Assembly (NCBI GenBank): GCA_034433995.1
Contig: DAOTZU010000040.1
Location: 1-14,798 of the forward strand
Source of the DNA: DAOTZU01 sp034433995
GTDB taxonomy: Bacteria; Chloroflexota; Anaerolineae; UBA1429
DNA: 14,798 bases
Direction: 5' to 3'
Part shown: positions 1 through 6,404 of the stretch, piece after piece
How the letters are laid out: every line of letters starts with the position of its first letter
How positions within the stretch are numbered: the stretch's first letter is position 1
Translations under genes and position numbers: made by a program
The notes under the pieces: generated by a model
What the model was told of the DNA's origin: nothing
Databases searched by the model: none
What the model saw: only the letters and a program-made list of their open reading frames with translations

Positions 1-530
1 GCGGCCTGGGGGTCGAGCTGGGAGGTGGGCTCGTCCAGCACCAGCACCTGCGGCTCCAGGGTGAGCACGGCGGCGATGGCCACGCGCTGCTTCTCCCCGC
101 CGGAGAGGGTGTTGATCCGTCGCTCCCGCAGATGGGCGATGCTGAGCTGATCCAGCACCTCCTCCACCCGCTTGCGCATGGTGGCTTGGGGCAGGTTGTG
201 GTTCTCCATGGCAAAGACCAGCTCGGCCTCGACGGTATCCACCACGAACTGAGCCTCGGGGTCTTGGAAGACGAACCCCACCGTGGCGCTCATCTGGCGG
301 GGCTGGGCGGTGAGGGGATCTTGGCCCTGGACGCGGATCTTGCCGCTGATGGTGCCGCCGTAAAAGTGGGGCACCAGGCCGTTCAGGCAGCGCAACAAGG
401 TGGATTTCCCCGCGCCGGAATTACCCACCACCAGGACGAACGCGCCATCCTCGATTTCCAGGTTGAGATCGCGCAGCACAGGCGCTGGCGCATCAGGATA
501 GGTGTAGGTGACGTGCTCAAAGGTGATCAT
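1..530 (-). CDS. ECF transporter ATP-binding subunit (EcfA/CbiO type), partial
   Basis: ATPase that powers an energy-coupling-factor vitamin/metal importer at the inner face of the membrane; about 176 residues are present and the 3' part lies beyond the left edge. Visible motifs in order: Walker A GNSGAGKST (36-44), Q-loop FQDPEAQ (about 88-94), ABC signature LSGGEKQR (142-149), Walker B LVLDEP (163-168) and the D-loop SQLD. The stretch HFYGG after Walker A is, as I recall the family, typical of ECF ATPases, including double-domain ones, so the full gene could encode a fused double ATPase; this cannot be seen here. The start ATG (528-530) overlaps the stop of the upstream T-subunit gene (ATGA, 4 nt), which fixes the start and suggests translational coupling. 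It belongs to the B12-riboswitch operon, so the likely substrate is a corrinoid or cobalt (inference). Confidence 0.93.
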   Translation of the reverse strand, partial: MITFEHVTYTYPDAPAPVLRDLNLEIEDGAFVLVVGNSGAGKSTLLRCLNGLVPHFYGGTISGKIRVQGQDPLTAQPRQMSATVGFVFQDPEAQFVVDTVEAELVFAMENHNLPQATMRKRVEEVLDQLSIAHLRERRINTLSGGEKQRVAIAAVLTLEPQVLVLDEPTSQLDPQA

Positions 531-1603
531 CGCAGTTCCTGCCTCTCCACGGGCACCACGGTCCACTGGGTCTCTTGGGCGAGGGCCACCAATGCGGGCG
601 CCGCCAAGAGGACCAGCGCCAGGCCGATCCAGGGGTTGAACTCTGGAGCCAACGGATAGGGCGGATAGGGATGATAGATGAGGGCCATGGGATTGGCCAG
701 GCGCACGCCCAGCATCACGCCCAAGGTGATGAGGCTGCAGAGGACCATGGCCGTATCTCCCCGGCGCCAGAGGGCGCGCCGGTAATGGCTGCGCTGGATG
801 TGTTGCCCCACCCGCTGTAAGGTGCTGAGCAACCACAGGGCGGCGACTGCCAGGAGGAACAGCCCCCAAAAGGGCGTCTTGTTCCAGTAGGTGTAGACGA
901 ACAGCCCCGCCAGCAGGGCGCCCAGGGCGGCCAACATCTGCAGACGCAGGCGGTTCAGCGCTTGGGGCGTCAACCCCGTCACGCGGCCGCCGAACCCGCG
1001 AGATTCCATGGATTCGGCCAGCTCGATGGCGTGCTCCAGGGCCGTGGTGATCAAGGGCATAAACAGGGGCAAAAGATCGCGCCAACCGCGAAAGCGATGC
1101 CCGCGAATCTGCTGCGCCTCGCGGATCTCTTGGGCGCTGGCCAGCATCTGCGGCATGAAGGTCAGGGCGATGGAGGTGACCACGCCCGCTTGGTAGAGAA
1201 ACGAGGGGGTGAGGCGCAACAATTGTGAGGCGTCCACGGCCACGTTAAAGGTGGCAAAGACAAGGAGTAGCACCCAGACCACCAGGCCCGAGACGGCGCC
1301 ATAGATCACCGCCTCCAGGGTGATGTTGCCTCCCACCAGCGGCCAACTCGGCGGCAGGCGCAAAAGCACGATCTTGCCCTGGTGCACCATGAGGGCGTTA
1401 AAGGGGATGGTGACCAGCCAGACCCACGCGCCGAGCTTGATTAACCCCCGCCACTGTTGGAATAGGCTGGAGGCCTGCCCGGCCGCCGTGTAGACCAGCC
1501 AAGCGGCCAGGGCCACCAGGGTCAGATAGAGGGGGTTCCGGGTGAGCAGCACTGTGGCCGCCGCGCTGAGCGCCCAAATGACCCAGGCGAACGTTGCGTG
1601 CAT
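527..1603 (-). CDS. ecfT: ECF transporter transmembrane T subunit (EcfT/CbiQ family)
   Basis: Membrane scaffold of an ECF importer, linking the substrate-binding S subunit to the ATPases. The 358-residue protein has several hydrophobic segments (about 4-40, 58-75, 95-120, 138-155, 223-262). It carries the two coupling motifs expected of the family on cytoplasmic helices: AQQIRG (163-168) and the MESRG block (199-203) followed by FGG. Family members are usually about 250-270 residues; here roughly 90 extra C-terminal residues add two more hydrophobic segments (about 284-302 and 325-343). The start ATG (1601-1603) overlaps the cobO stop by one base (TGATG) and the stop overlaps the ATPase start by four, so the genes are one operon. 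The substrate-specific S subunit is not in the window. The family call is firm; the cobalt/corrinoid substrate is inferred from the riboswitch and cobO. Confidence 0.9.
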   Translation of the reverse strand: MHATFAWVIWALSAAATVLLTRNPLYLTLVALAAWLVYTAAGQASSLFQQWRGLIKLGAWVWLVTIPFNALMVHQGKIVLLRLPPSWPLVGGNITLEAVIYGAVSGLVVWVLLLVFATFNVAVDASQLLRLTPSFLYQAGVVTSIALTFMPQMLASAQEIREAQQIRGHRFRGWRDLLPLFMPLITTALEHAIELAESMESRGFGGRVTGLTPQALNRLRLQMLAALGALLAGLFVYTYWNKTPFWGLFLLAVAALWLLSTLQRVGQHIQRSHYRRALWRRGDTAMVLCSLITLGVMLGVRLANPMALIYHPYPPYPLAPEFNPWIGLALVLLAAPALVALAQETQWTVVPVERQELR

Positions 1604-2139
1604 CAGAATTCGACCCCTCTGCGGGCCGGAATGCCGCGCTCATAAGGATGTTTGACCGCCACCATCTCGGTCACCAGGTCCGCCCGCTCCACGAGTTCCT
1701 GGGGCGCCCGCCGCCCGGTGAGCACCAACTCCACCTGGGCCGGACGCCCGGCCATGAGGTCCAACACTTCTGCCACCGTCACCAGGCGAAAGTGCAGGGC
1801 GACACAGATCTCGTCCATGATCACAATCTGGTATGCCCCGCTCGCCATCACCTCGCCGATGCGCTGCAGGCCTTTGTGGGCCAGGGCCCTATCCTCCGGA
1901 GCCGGCTCGTGGACGAAACTGGGCCGGCCGAATTGCTCGATGGTCACATAAGGGGCCAGGAGCTGCACGCTGCGCAGCTCGCCATAATCCACCCCTTTCA
2001 TGAACTGGCCGATGAAGGTGCGATACCCCCAACCGGCGGCGCGCAGGGCCAGACCCAAGGCTGCCGTGGTTTTGCCCTTGCCATCGCCCGTGTAAATCTG
2101 CACCAATCCCTGGCCCCAAACCGGCGGTGATGCTATCAT
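1603..2139 (-). CDS. cobO: Corrinoid adenosyltransferase CobO/BtuR (CobA type)
   Basis: Transfers the 5'-deoxyadenosyl group of ATP to reduced corrinoids, such as cob(I)yrinic acid a,c-diamide or cobinamide, making the coenzyme form of B12 in the cytoplasm. The 178-residue protein has the family P-loop TGDGKGKTT (17-25), followed by AALGLALRA, then QFMKG (45-49), MDEICVAL (108-115) and TGRRAP (141-146), all hallmarks of the CobO/BtuR family. I chose the ATG at 2137-2139 because a GAGAGGGAG ribosome site lies just upstream and the family's N-terminus aligns there. A longer in-frame start at 2199 would put coding sequence into the riboswitch terminator. It is the first gene of a B12-regulated operon with ECF transporter genes, which fits salvage of imported corrinoids. 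Confidence 0.95.
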   Translation of the reverse strand: MIASPPVWGQGLVQIYTGDGKGKTTAALGLALRAAGWGYRTFIGQFMKGVDYGELRSVQLLAPYVTIEQFGRPSFVHEPAPEDRALAHKGLQRIGEVMASGAYQIVIMDEICVALHFRLVTVAEVLDLMAGRPAQVELVLTGRRAPQELVERADLVTEMVAVKHPYERGIPARRGVEF

Positions 2140-2168
2140 CGGTGGATTCTCCCTCTCACGCAGACAAC

Positions 2169-2195
2169 AAAAAATCCCTTGCCAGGAGCAAGGGA
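2169..2195 (-). terminator. Intrinsic terminator of the cobalamin riboswitch
   Basis: Read on the minus strand, a 7-bp perfect stem (TCCCTTG at 2195-2189 and CAAGGGA at 2181-2175) encloses a 7-nt loop and is followed at once by six T (2174-2169). It ends about 30 nt before the cobO ATG. It sits downstream of the B12 aptamer, so it is the likely off-switch when cobalamin is bound. Confidence 0.88.
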
Positions 2196-2216
2196 ACAAG
2201 ATTCCTCAAGCTCCTG
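2183..2216 (-). promoter_or_regulatory. Antiterminator pairing in the riboswitch expression platform
   Basis: On the minus strand CAGGAGC (2216-2210) is exactly complementary to GCTCCTG (2189-2183). The second segment makes up nearly the whole terminator loop and one stem base. Pairing of the two would block terminator formation, giving the on-state when ligand is absent. The complementarity is seen; the switching role is inferred from known transcription-attenuation riboswitches. Confidence 0.7.
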
Positions 2217-2243
2217 AGCCTTTCTCGCGAAGGCCAACGGAGC

Positions 2244-2362
2244 GGCAAAGGCGGGCGACCTGACTCTCTCGCCGAGGCGAGACTACAGTTGCGGGACAGT
2301 GCCGGACTGGCCGGGCTTCCCCCTTTAACGTCGCGGCATCCGGGCCGGCGACGACCTTTGCC
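2244..2362 (-). ncRNA. Cobalamin (B12) riboswitch aptamer
   Basis: On the minus strand the leader carries the class hallmarks: AAAGGGGGAAGC (about 2326-2315), the B12 box with CCGGCACTGTCCCGCAACTG (about 2304-2285), and AGTCAGG followed by GCCCGCC (about 2265-2250). The closing P1 helix is formed by GGCAAAGG (2362-2355) and CCTTTGCC (2251-2244), perfectly complementary over 8 bp. It lies between a consensus promoter and an intrinsic terminator ahead of cobO, so it probably lowers transcription of cobO-ecfT-ecfA when adenosylcobalamin (or a related cobalamin) is plentiful. Confidence 0.93.
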
Positions 2363-2387
2363 TAACGCCAATTTCCTTTTGTTTTAT

Positions 2388-2416
2388 ACTATAAGCACGA
2401 TGGACGGCCCTGTCAA
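2388..2416 (-). promoter_or_regulatory. Sigma70-type promoter of the B12 operon
   Basis: Minus-strand TTGACA (2416-2411), a 17-nt spacer and TATAGT (2393-2388). The expected transcript start is near 2381, about 19 nt before the riboswitch P1 helix. It lies only 22 nt beyond the stop of the HAD gene on the same strand. Confidence 0.85.
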
Positions 2417-2438
2417 AATGGGTGGGGTCGGGGCAGGC

Positions 2439-3074
2439 TCAATCGTCCTCGCCTGGCGGGGCCACGTCCAACCCGTAGGCCGCCAAATCGCGCAGGAGCG
2501 CCTCTTGCCCCGTAAACTGGAGGGCCTTCATCCCCGCTGCCTTGGCCCCCTGGACGTTGGCCGGCGCGTCATCGATGAACAGCGCCTCGGCCGGGGGCAC
2601 CTGGAGCGCGGCCAGGATGGCGGCGTACATGCGCGGATCGGGCTTGAGCGCCCCCACCTGGTAGGACAGGACCTGGGCGTCAAAGAGATCCTCCCGGCCC
2701 CAGCGCGCCATGGGGCCGCGCCTGCCCGCCAGCGGCGGGATGGCGTTGGAGAGCAGGCCCATGCGCAGGCCCTGGGCGCGGAGATGACGGATCAGGCGCA
2801 CCAGACGCTGATCAATCTGGTCGCCGGCAAAGAAACGCTCCACAAAACTATCCACCTGGGAAGGCGGCAGGCCGAGGGAGGTGACGATGGATGCCCAGGC
2901 CTCCTCGCTACCGATGTGCCCCAGGCTCGCCTGCTGCCAGATGGCGCTCTTGAAGACGGCACGTTCCAGCTCCTCCCAGGTCAGCCCCAGCTCGGCAGCC
3001 AGTTGGTGGCGTGGCGCCGGGTCCTCGGTGCGCTGGAGCACGCCGCCCCAATCCCAGATGATGGCGCGGATCAT
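2439..3074 (-). CDS. HAD-superfamily hydrolase (HAD-IA-like)
   Basis: Cytoplasmic HAD-fold protein of 211 residues, probably a small-molecule phosphatase; the substrate is unknown. Motif I is IIWDWGGVL with the nucleophile Asp at residue 8; motif II is LLSNA (Ser about 108); motif III is the Lys of GALKPDP (about 143); motif IV is FIDDAPANV with an Asp pair (about 167-168). Helices between motifs I and II fit a C1 cap. The residue two after the nucleophile, usually Asp in phosphatases, is Gly; some HAD-IA members of the DLGN/DLGG type also differ here. I chose ATG 3072-3074, not the longer start at 3128, because motif I then begins at the normal place and the start overlaps the upstream radical SAM stop by 4 nt (ATGA). 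It is probably co-transcribed with that gene. Confidence 0.85.
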   Translation of the reverse strand: MIRAIIWDWGGVLQRTEDPAPRHQLAAELGLTWEELERAVFKSAIWQQASLGHIGSEEAWASIVTSLGLPPSQVDSFVERFFAGDQIDQRLVRLIRHLRAQGLRMGLLSNAIPPLAGRRGPMARWGREDLFDAQVLSYQVGALKPDPRMYAAILAALQVPPAEALFIDDAPANVQGAKAAGMKALQFTGQEALLRDLAAYGLDVAPPGEDD

Positions 3075-4312
3075 CTTGCCGCGCCTTTGCGCCCGCAACA
3101 TTGCTTGTATTTCTTGCCCGAGCCGCAAGGGCAGGGATCGTTGCGGCCCACCGGCTTGGTGGGCGGCGGGGGCGCCTGGGCGGGCGCCAGGCCCTGGCGG
3201 CGCAGGATGCGTTGGCGCAGGTCTAGGAATTTTTCGTGGCTATGGGCAAAGAAACGCTGGTAGGCGCGGCAAAGATAGTGGGTGCGCTGTCCCTCCACTC
3301 CCAGAAAGCGCGGGCAGCCTTGGTGGCAATACGGCAGCCAGGCGCAGACCTGGCATTCGGGGCGTGGCACGGCCTTGGCCGCGGCAAAACGCCGCACGGG
3401 CTCGCTGGCAAAGAGCTTTTCCAAGGGCGTCTCCATCATGTTGCCCACATAATGTTCCTTGGCGACCATAAAATCGCAAGGGTAGACATCGCCGTTGTAT
3501 TCCACCACCAAATAGTTGCCACATTGCGCCTGGTAGCAGCAGAGGGGGGCCTCCTGACCCAAGTAAACGGCCAGGATGGTCTCGAAATCGCGCACCGAGG
3601 CCTCCGGCTCGCCGCCGTTGTACCAGCGGTCAAAGACGGCGCAGAGGAAATCGGCGAATTGCTCCGGCCGCACAGAGAAATCTGTCAGCCCTCCCGTGGC
3701 GGGGTCTATCTCCACGCAGGGGATGAACTGAAGGAAATAGAATCCCTGGCCGAGGAAATAGTCATAGATCTCGACCCCATGGTCCGCCGTGAGGCGGTTC
3801 ACCACGGCCAAGATGTTGAACTCGACCTGGTACTGGCGCAGAAGGCGCAAGGTCTGCAGCACTTTTTCGTGGGTGGGGGCGCCGCCCAGATAGGTGCGAT
3901 AGGCATCGTGGTAGGGGGCGGGGCCATCCAGGCTCACGCCCACGAGAAAGTTGTAGGCGCGGAGAAAGCGGGCCCACTCTGCATCGAGGAGCAAGCCGTT
4001 GGTCTGCAAGCCGTTACTCACCGCCTGGCCCGCCGTGCCATATTGCTTTTGCCAGGCCACCACCTGGCGGAAAAAATCCAGACCGGCCAAGGTCGGCTCG
4101 CCCCCCTGCCAACCGAAGGTGGCGTGTTGCCGCTCCAGGGCCATCCCTTGCTTGATCAGCTCCTCCAACACCTCGGCGCTCATCCGGTGGCGGTGTTGCG
4201 CTTTGTAGGGGTCGCCGGGGCGGTCGTGGTAAAAGCAATAGGTGCAATGGAGGTTGCAATCCCCCGAGACGGGCTTGATGAGCAGACTGCGCGGTGCGCG
4301 TTGGCCGGGCAT
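3071..4312 (-). CDS. Anaerobic sulfatase-maturating enzyme-like radical SAM/SPASM protein with SEC-C tail
   Basis: Radical SAM enzyme of 413 residues, the family that oxidises an active-site Cys or Ser of sulfatases to formylglycine. The N-terminus has the 4Fe-4S motif CNLHCTYC (C19, C23, C26), then WQGGEPTLAG, a QTNG motif and GVSLDGP. The C-terminal half has the SPASM-type auxiliary cluster cysteines: PLCCYQAQCGNY, NGDVYPCDF and PECQVCAWLPYCHQGCPR. After a Pro-rich linker comes a SEC-C zinc motif, RNDPCPCGSGKKYKQCC, at the extreme C-terminus. ATG 4310-4312 was chosen because family proteins begin just before the first cluster motif; the longer start at 4546 would run across both divergent promoters. 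A GGAAGG site lies just upstream. No sulfatase gene is in the window, so the true substrate may be elsewhere or different. Confidence 0.88.
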   Translation of the reverse strand: MPGQRAPRSLLIKPVSGDCNLHCTYCFYHDRPGDPYKAQHRHRMSAEVLEELIKQGMALERQHATFGWQGGEPTLAGLDFFRQVVAWQKQYGTAGQAVSNGLQTNGLLLDAEWARFLRAYNFLVGVSLDGPAPYHDAYRTYLGGAPTHEKVLQTLRLLRQYQVEFNILAVVNRLTADHGVEIYDYFLGQGFYFLQFIPCVEIDPATGGLTDFSVRPEQFADFLCAVFDRWYNGGEPEASVRDFETILAVYLGQEAPLCCYQAQCGNYLVVEYNGDVYPCDFMVAKEHYVGNMMETPLEKLFASEPVRRFAAAKAVPRPECQVCAWLPYCHQGCPRFLGVEGQRTHYLCRAYQRFFAHSHEKFLDLRQRILRRQGLAPAQAPPPPTKPVGRNDPCPCGSGKKYKQCCGRKGAAR

Positions 4313-4339
4313 CCTGACCTTCCGGTGAAGCTTGAGAAG

Positions 4340-4368
4340 ATAATAAAGTGGTCGGGAAAGGTTGTCAA
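4340..4368 (-). promoter_or_regulatory. Sigma70-type promoter of the radical SAM/HAD operon
   Basis: Minus-strand TTGACA (4368-4363), 17-nt spacer, TATTAT (4345-4340). The expected transcript start is near 4333, about 20 nt before the ATG at 4312. Its -35 is separated from the -35 of the rightward promoter by 16 nt. Confidence 0.85.
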
Positions 4369-4384
4369 AATCCTGGGCGAATCT

Positions 4385-4413
4385 TTGACAGCGTCCCCGT
4401 GAACCATTATACT
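4385..4413 (+). promoter_or_regulatory. Sigma70-type promoter of the glycan-synthesis genes
   Basis: Plus-strand TTGACA (4385-4390), 17-nt spacer, TATACT (4408-4413). The expected transcript start is near 4420, about 40 nt before the chosen ATG of the dehydratase gene. It is divergent from the promoter at 4340-4368. Confidence 0.87.
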
Positions 4414-4460
4414 CTTCATGGCCTCGCCTCACGAATGTCTTGGGGCCTACCCAACCGGGG

Positions 4461-6401
4461 ATGTGCACTGTGCGGCTTAGAGGGCGATACCTGTTGTTGT
4501 TGGATCTGGTCTTGATCTTGGGCGCAGCGGTGGGCGCTTTCGTCATCCGCTATGAGGCCCTGGTGCGGATTGGCCCCTATATCGTGCAAAATGCCTTCTT
4601 TTTCCTCAGCGTGCTCCTGGTACGGCCGCCGCTCTATTACTTTTTCGGGCTCTATCGTCGTTGGTGGCGCTATGCCAGCATCGCCGAGCTGGCGGCCATC
4701 GCCCAGGCGGTGGCGGTGGGGTCGCTCATCGTTGCCGCGTTGGCGTTCGGGTTTTTGGCGCCTGTGGTGGATGGCGTGCGGGTGTTCTCCCGCTCGGTGC
4801 TGCTCCTGGAGGGAATGCTGAACCTGCTGGCCATCGGCGGTTCGCGGATCCTGTTGCGGCTGGTGCAAACGCGAGATGGTACCCGCGAGCGCGCCAACGG
4901 TCGCCAAGGGGATACGCATCCTCGACGGGTGCTCATCATGGGCGCGGGCGACGCGGGCGCGCTGATCGTCCGCGAGATGCACCAAAACCCCGGCTTGGGG
5001 TATCTGCCGGTGGGGTTTGTGGATGATGATCCCGCCAAGCAGGGGGCGCAGATTTATGATGTGCCGGTTTTGGGGCGACGCCAGGACATTCCCCGGCTGA
5101 TCCGGGCGCAGGGGATTGATGAGGTCATCATTGCCATGCCCACCGCGCCCGGGGCGGTCATCCGCGAGGTGCGTGCCTTGTGCGCGCAGGCCCGCACGCC
5201 TGTGAAAACGATCCCCGGCCTGTACGAATTGCTCGATGGCTCGGTGCGCATCAGCCAGATCCGAGAGGTCAAGATCGAAGACCTGTTGCGTCGCGAGCCC
5301 ATCCGCACCGATTTGGCAGCGGTGGAGGGTTACCTTGCCGGCGCCGTAGTGTTGGTGACGGGCGCCGGCGGCTCCATCGGTTCGGAGCTCTGCCGCCAGA
5401 TCGCGGCGCGCAAACCGCAACAGTTGCTCCTTCTAGGACATGGAGAGAACAGCATTTACACTATCTTGAACGAGCTGCATGATCTGGCGCCTCAGCTCTC
5501 GGCCCTGCCCCTGATTGCCGATGTGCGCGATGAGGGGCGCATCATGCGGTTGTTCCTCAAACACCGTCCTCAGGTGGTCTTTCATGCGGCGGCCCACAAG
5601 CATGTGCCCCTGATGGAGAGCAACGCCGAGGAGGCCTTTACCACCAATGTCCTGGGGACGCAGAACCTCTTGCGCGCCGCCGAGGAGGCCGGCGCCGCCC
5701 GTTTCGTGCTCATCTCCAGCGACAAAGCCGTGAATCCGGTGAACGTGATGGGGGCGAGCAAGTACCTGGCCGAGGTCTTGGTGCAGCACGTGGCGCAGCG
5801 CCTGGGGCGCCCCTTTGTGGTGGTGCGCTTTGGCAATGTGTTGGGGAGCAGGGGCAGCGTGGTACCCCTGTTCCAGCACCAGATCGCCGCCGGCGGCCCG
5901 GTCACCATCACCCACCCGGAGATGCGGCGCTATTTCATGACCATCCCCGAAGCCGTGCAATTGGTGCTCCAGGCCGGCGCTTTGGGCCGTGGCGGGGAGG
6001 TCTTTGTGTTGGATATGGGCGCACAGATCCGCATATTGGACCTGGCCCAGGATCTGATCTCCCTTTCGGGCCTCAGGCCCAAAGAAGATATCGAGATCGT
6101 CTTCACCGGCGTCCGTCCTGGCGAAAAGCTTTACGAGGAACTCTTTGCGCCCGGAGAATCACCCGCGCCCACCGCCCATGCAAAGATCTTGGTGGCGCGC
6201 CCCCAGGGCTTGCCCTCGGAGGCGCGCTTGGCCGCGGGGATCGAGGCGGTGTTGCGGGCTGCCAGGGAGGAGGATTACACCACCCTCGTCCGGACATTGC
6301 AGGAGATCATCCCTTCCTTTGCCCCCGCCCCGCAAGTTCCGCTTTGGCCTGGCAAGATGCCGGTGGCGGTGGATGGTTGGTGGGCCGCCACGAAAGGATA
6401 A
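4461..6401 (+). CDS. Membrane-bound UDP-sugar 4,6-dehydratase (WbpM/CapD/PglF family)
   Basis: Converts a nucleotide sugar, classically UDP-N-acetylglucosamine, to the 4-keto-6-deoxy form used for surface glycans. The 646-residue protein has about four N-terminal membrane helices (residues 8-145), then a first Rossmann-like domain starting VLIMGAGDAG (about 157), then the extended short-chain dehydrogenase domain with GAGGSIG (301-307), FHAAAHKHVP, SSDKAVNP (D421, K422) and NVMGASK. The usual catalytic Tyr of YxxxK is Met (M430, K434), a known feature of the large WbpM-type enzymes. Length and architecture fit the family. Start choice is uncertain: ATG 4461 is used here, while TTG 4440 and GTG 4470 (GGGG nine bases upstream) are in the same frame. 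The next gene starts 3 nt after the stop. The exact sugar product is inferred from the family. Confidence 0.92.
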   Translation: MCTVRLRGRYLLLLDLVLILGAAVGAFVIRYEALVRIGPYIVQNAFFFLSVLLVRPPLYYFFGLYRRWWRYASIAELAAIAQAVAVGSLIVAALAFGFLAPVVDGVRVFSRSVLLLEGMLNLLAIGGSRILLRLVQTRDGTRERANGRQGDTHPRRVLIMGAGDAGALIVREMHQNPGLGYLPVGFVDDDPAKQGAQIYDVPVLGRRQDIPRLIRAQGIDEVIIAMPTAPGAVIREVRALCAQARTPVKTIPGLYELLDGSVRISQIREVKIEDLLRREPIRTDLAAVEGYLAGAVVLVTGAGGSIGSELCRQIAARKPQQLLLLGHGENSIYTILNELHDLAPQLSALPLIADVRDEGRIMRLFLKHRPQVVFHAAAHKHVPLMESNAEEAFTTNVLGTQNLLRAAEEAGAARFVLISSDKAVNPVNVMGASKYLAEVLVQHVAQRLGRPFVVVRFGNVLGSRGSVVPLFQHQIAAGGPVTITHPEMRRYFMTIPEAVQLVLQAGALGRGGEVFVLDMGAQIRILDLAQDLISLSGLRPKEDIEIVFTGVRPGEKLYEELFAPGESPAPTAHAKILVARPQGLPSEARLAAGIEAVLRAAREEDYTTLVRTLQEIIPSFAPAPQVPLWPGKMPVAVDGWWAATKG

Positions 6402-6404
6402 CGG

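Noticed and set aside
2140..2199. Longer in-frame start for cobO at 2199
   Set aside because: It would place the N-terminus inside the riboswitch terminator; the ATG at 2139 has a clear ribosome site and fits family length.
2127..3263. Plus-strand frame of 378 codons over the riboswitch and HAD gene
   Set aside because: It covers the riboswitch, the promoter and the HAD gene on the opposite strand; its product has no recognisable domain.
3236..4402. Plus-strand frame of 388 codons opposite the radical SAM gene
   Set aside because: The minus-strand frame has all the cluster cysteines of the anSME family; the plus frame is its shadow.
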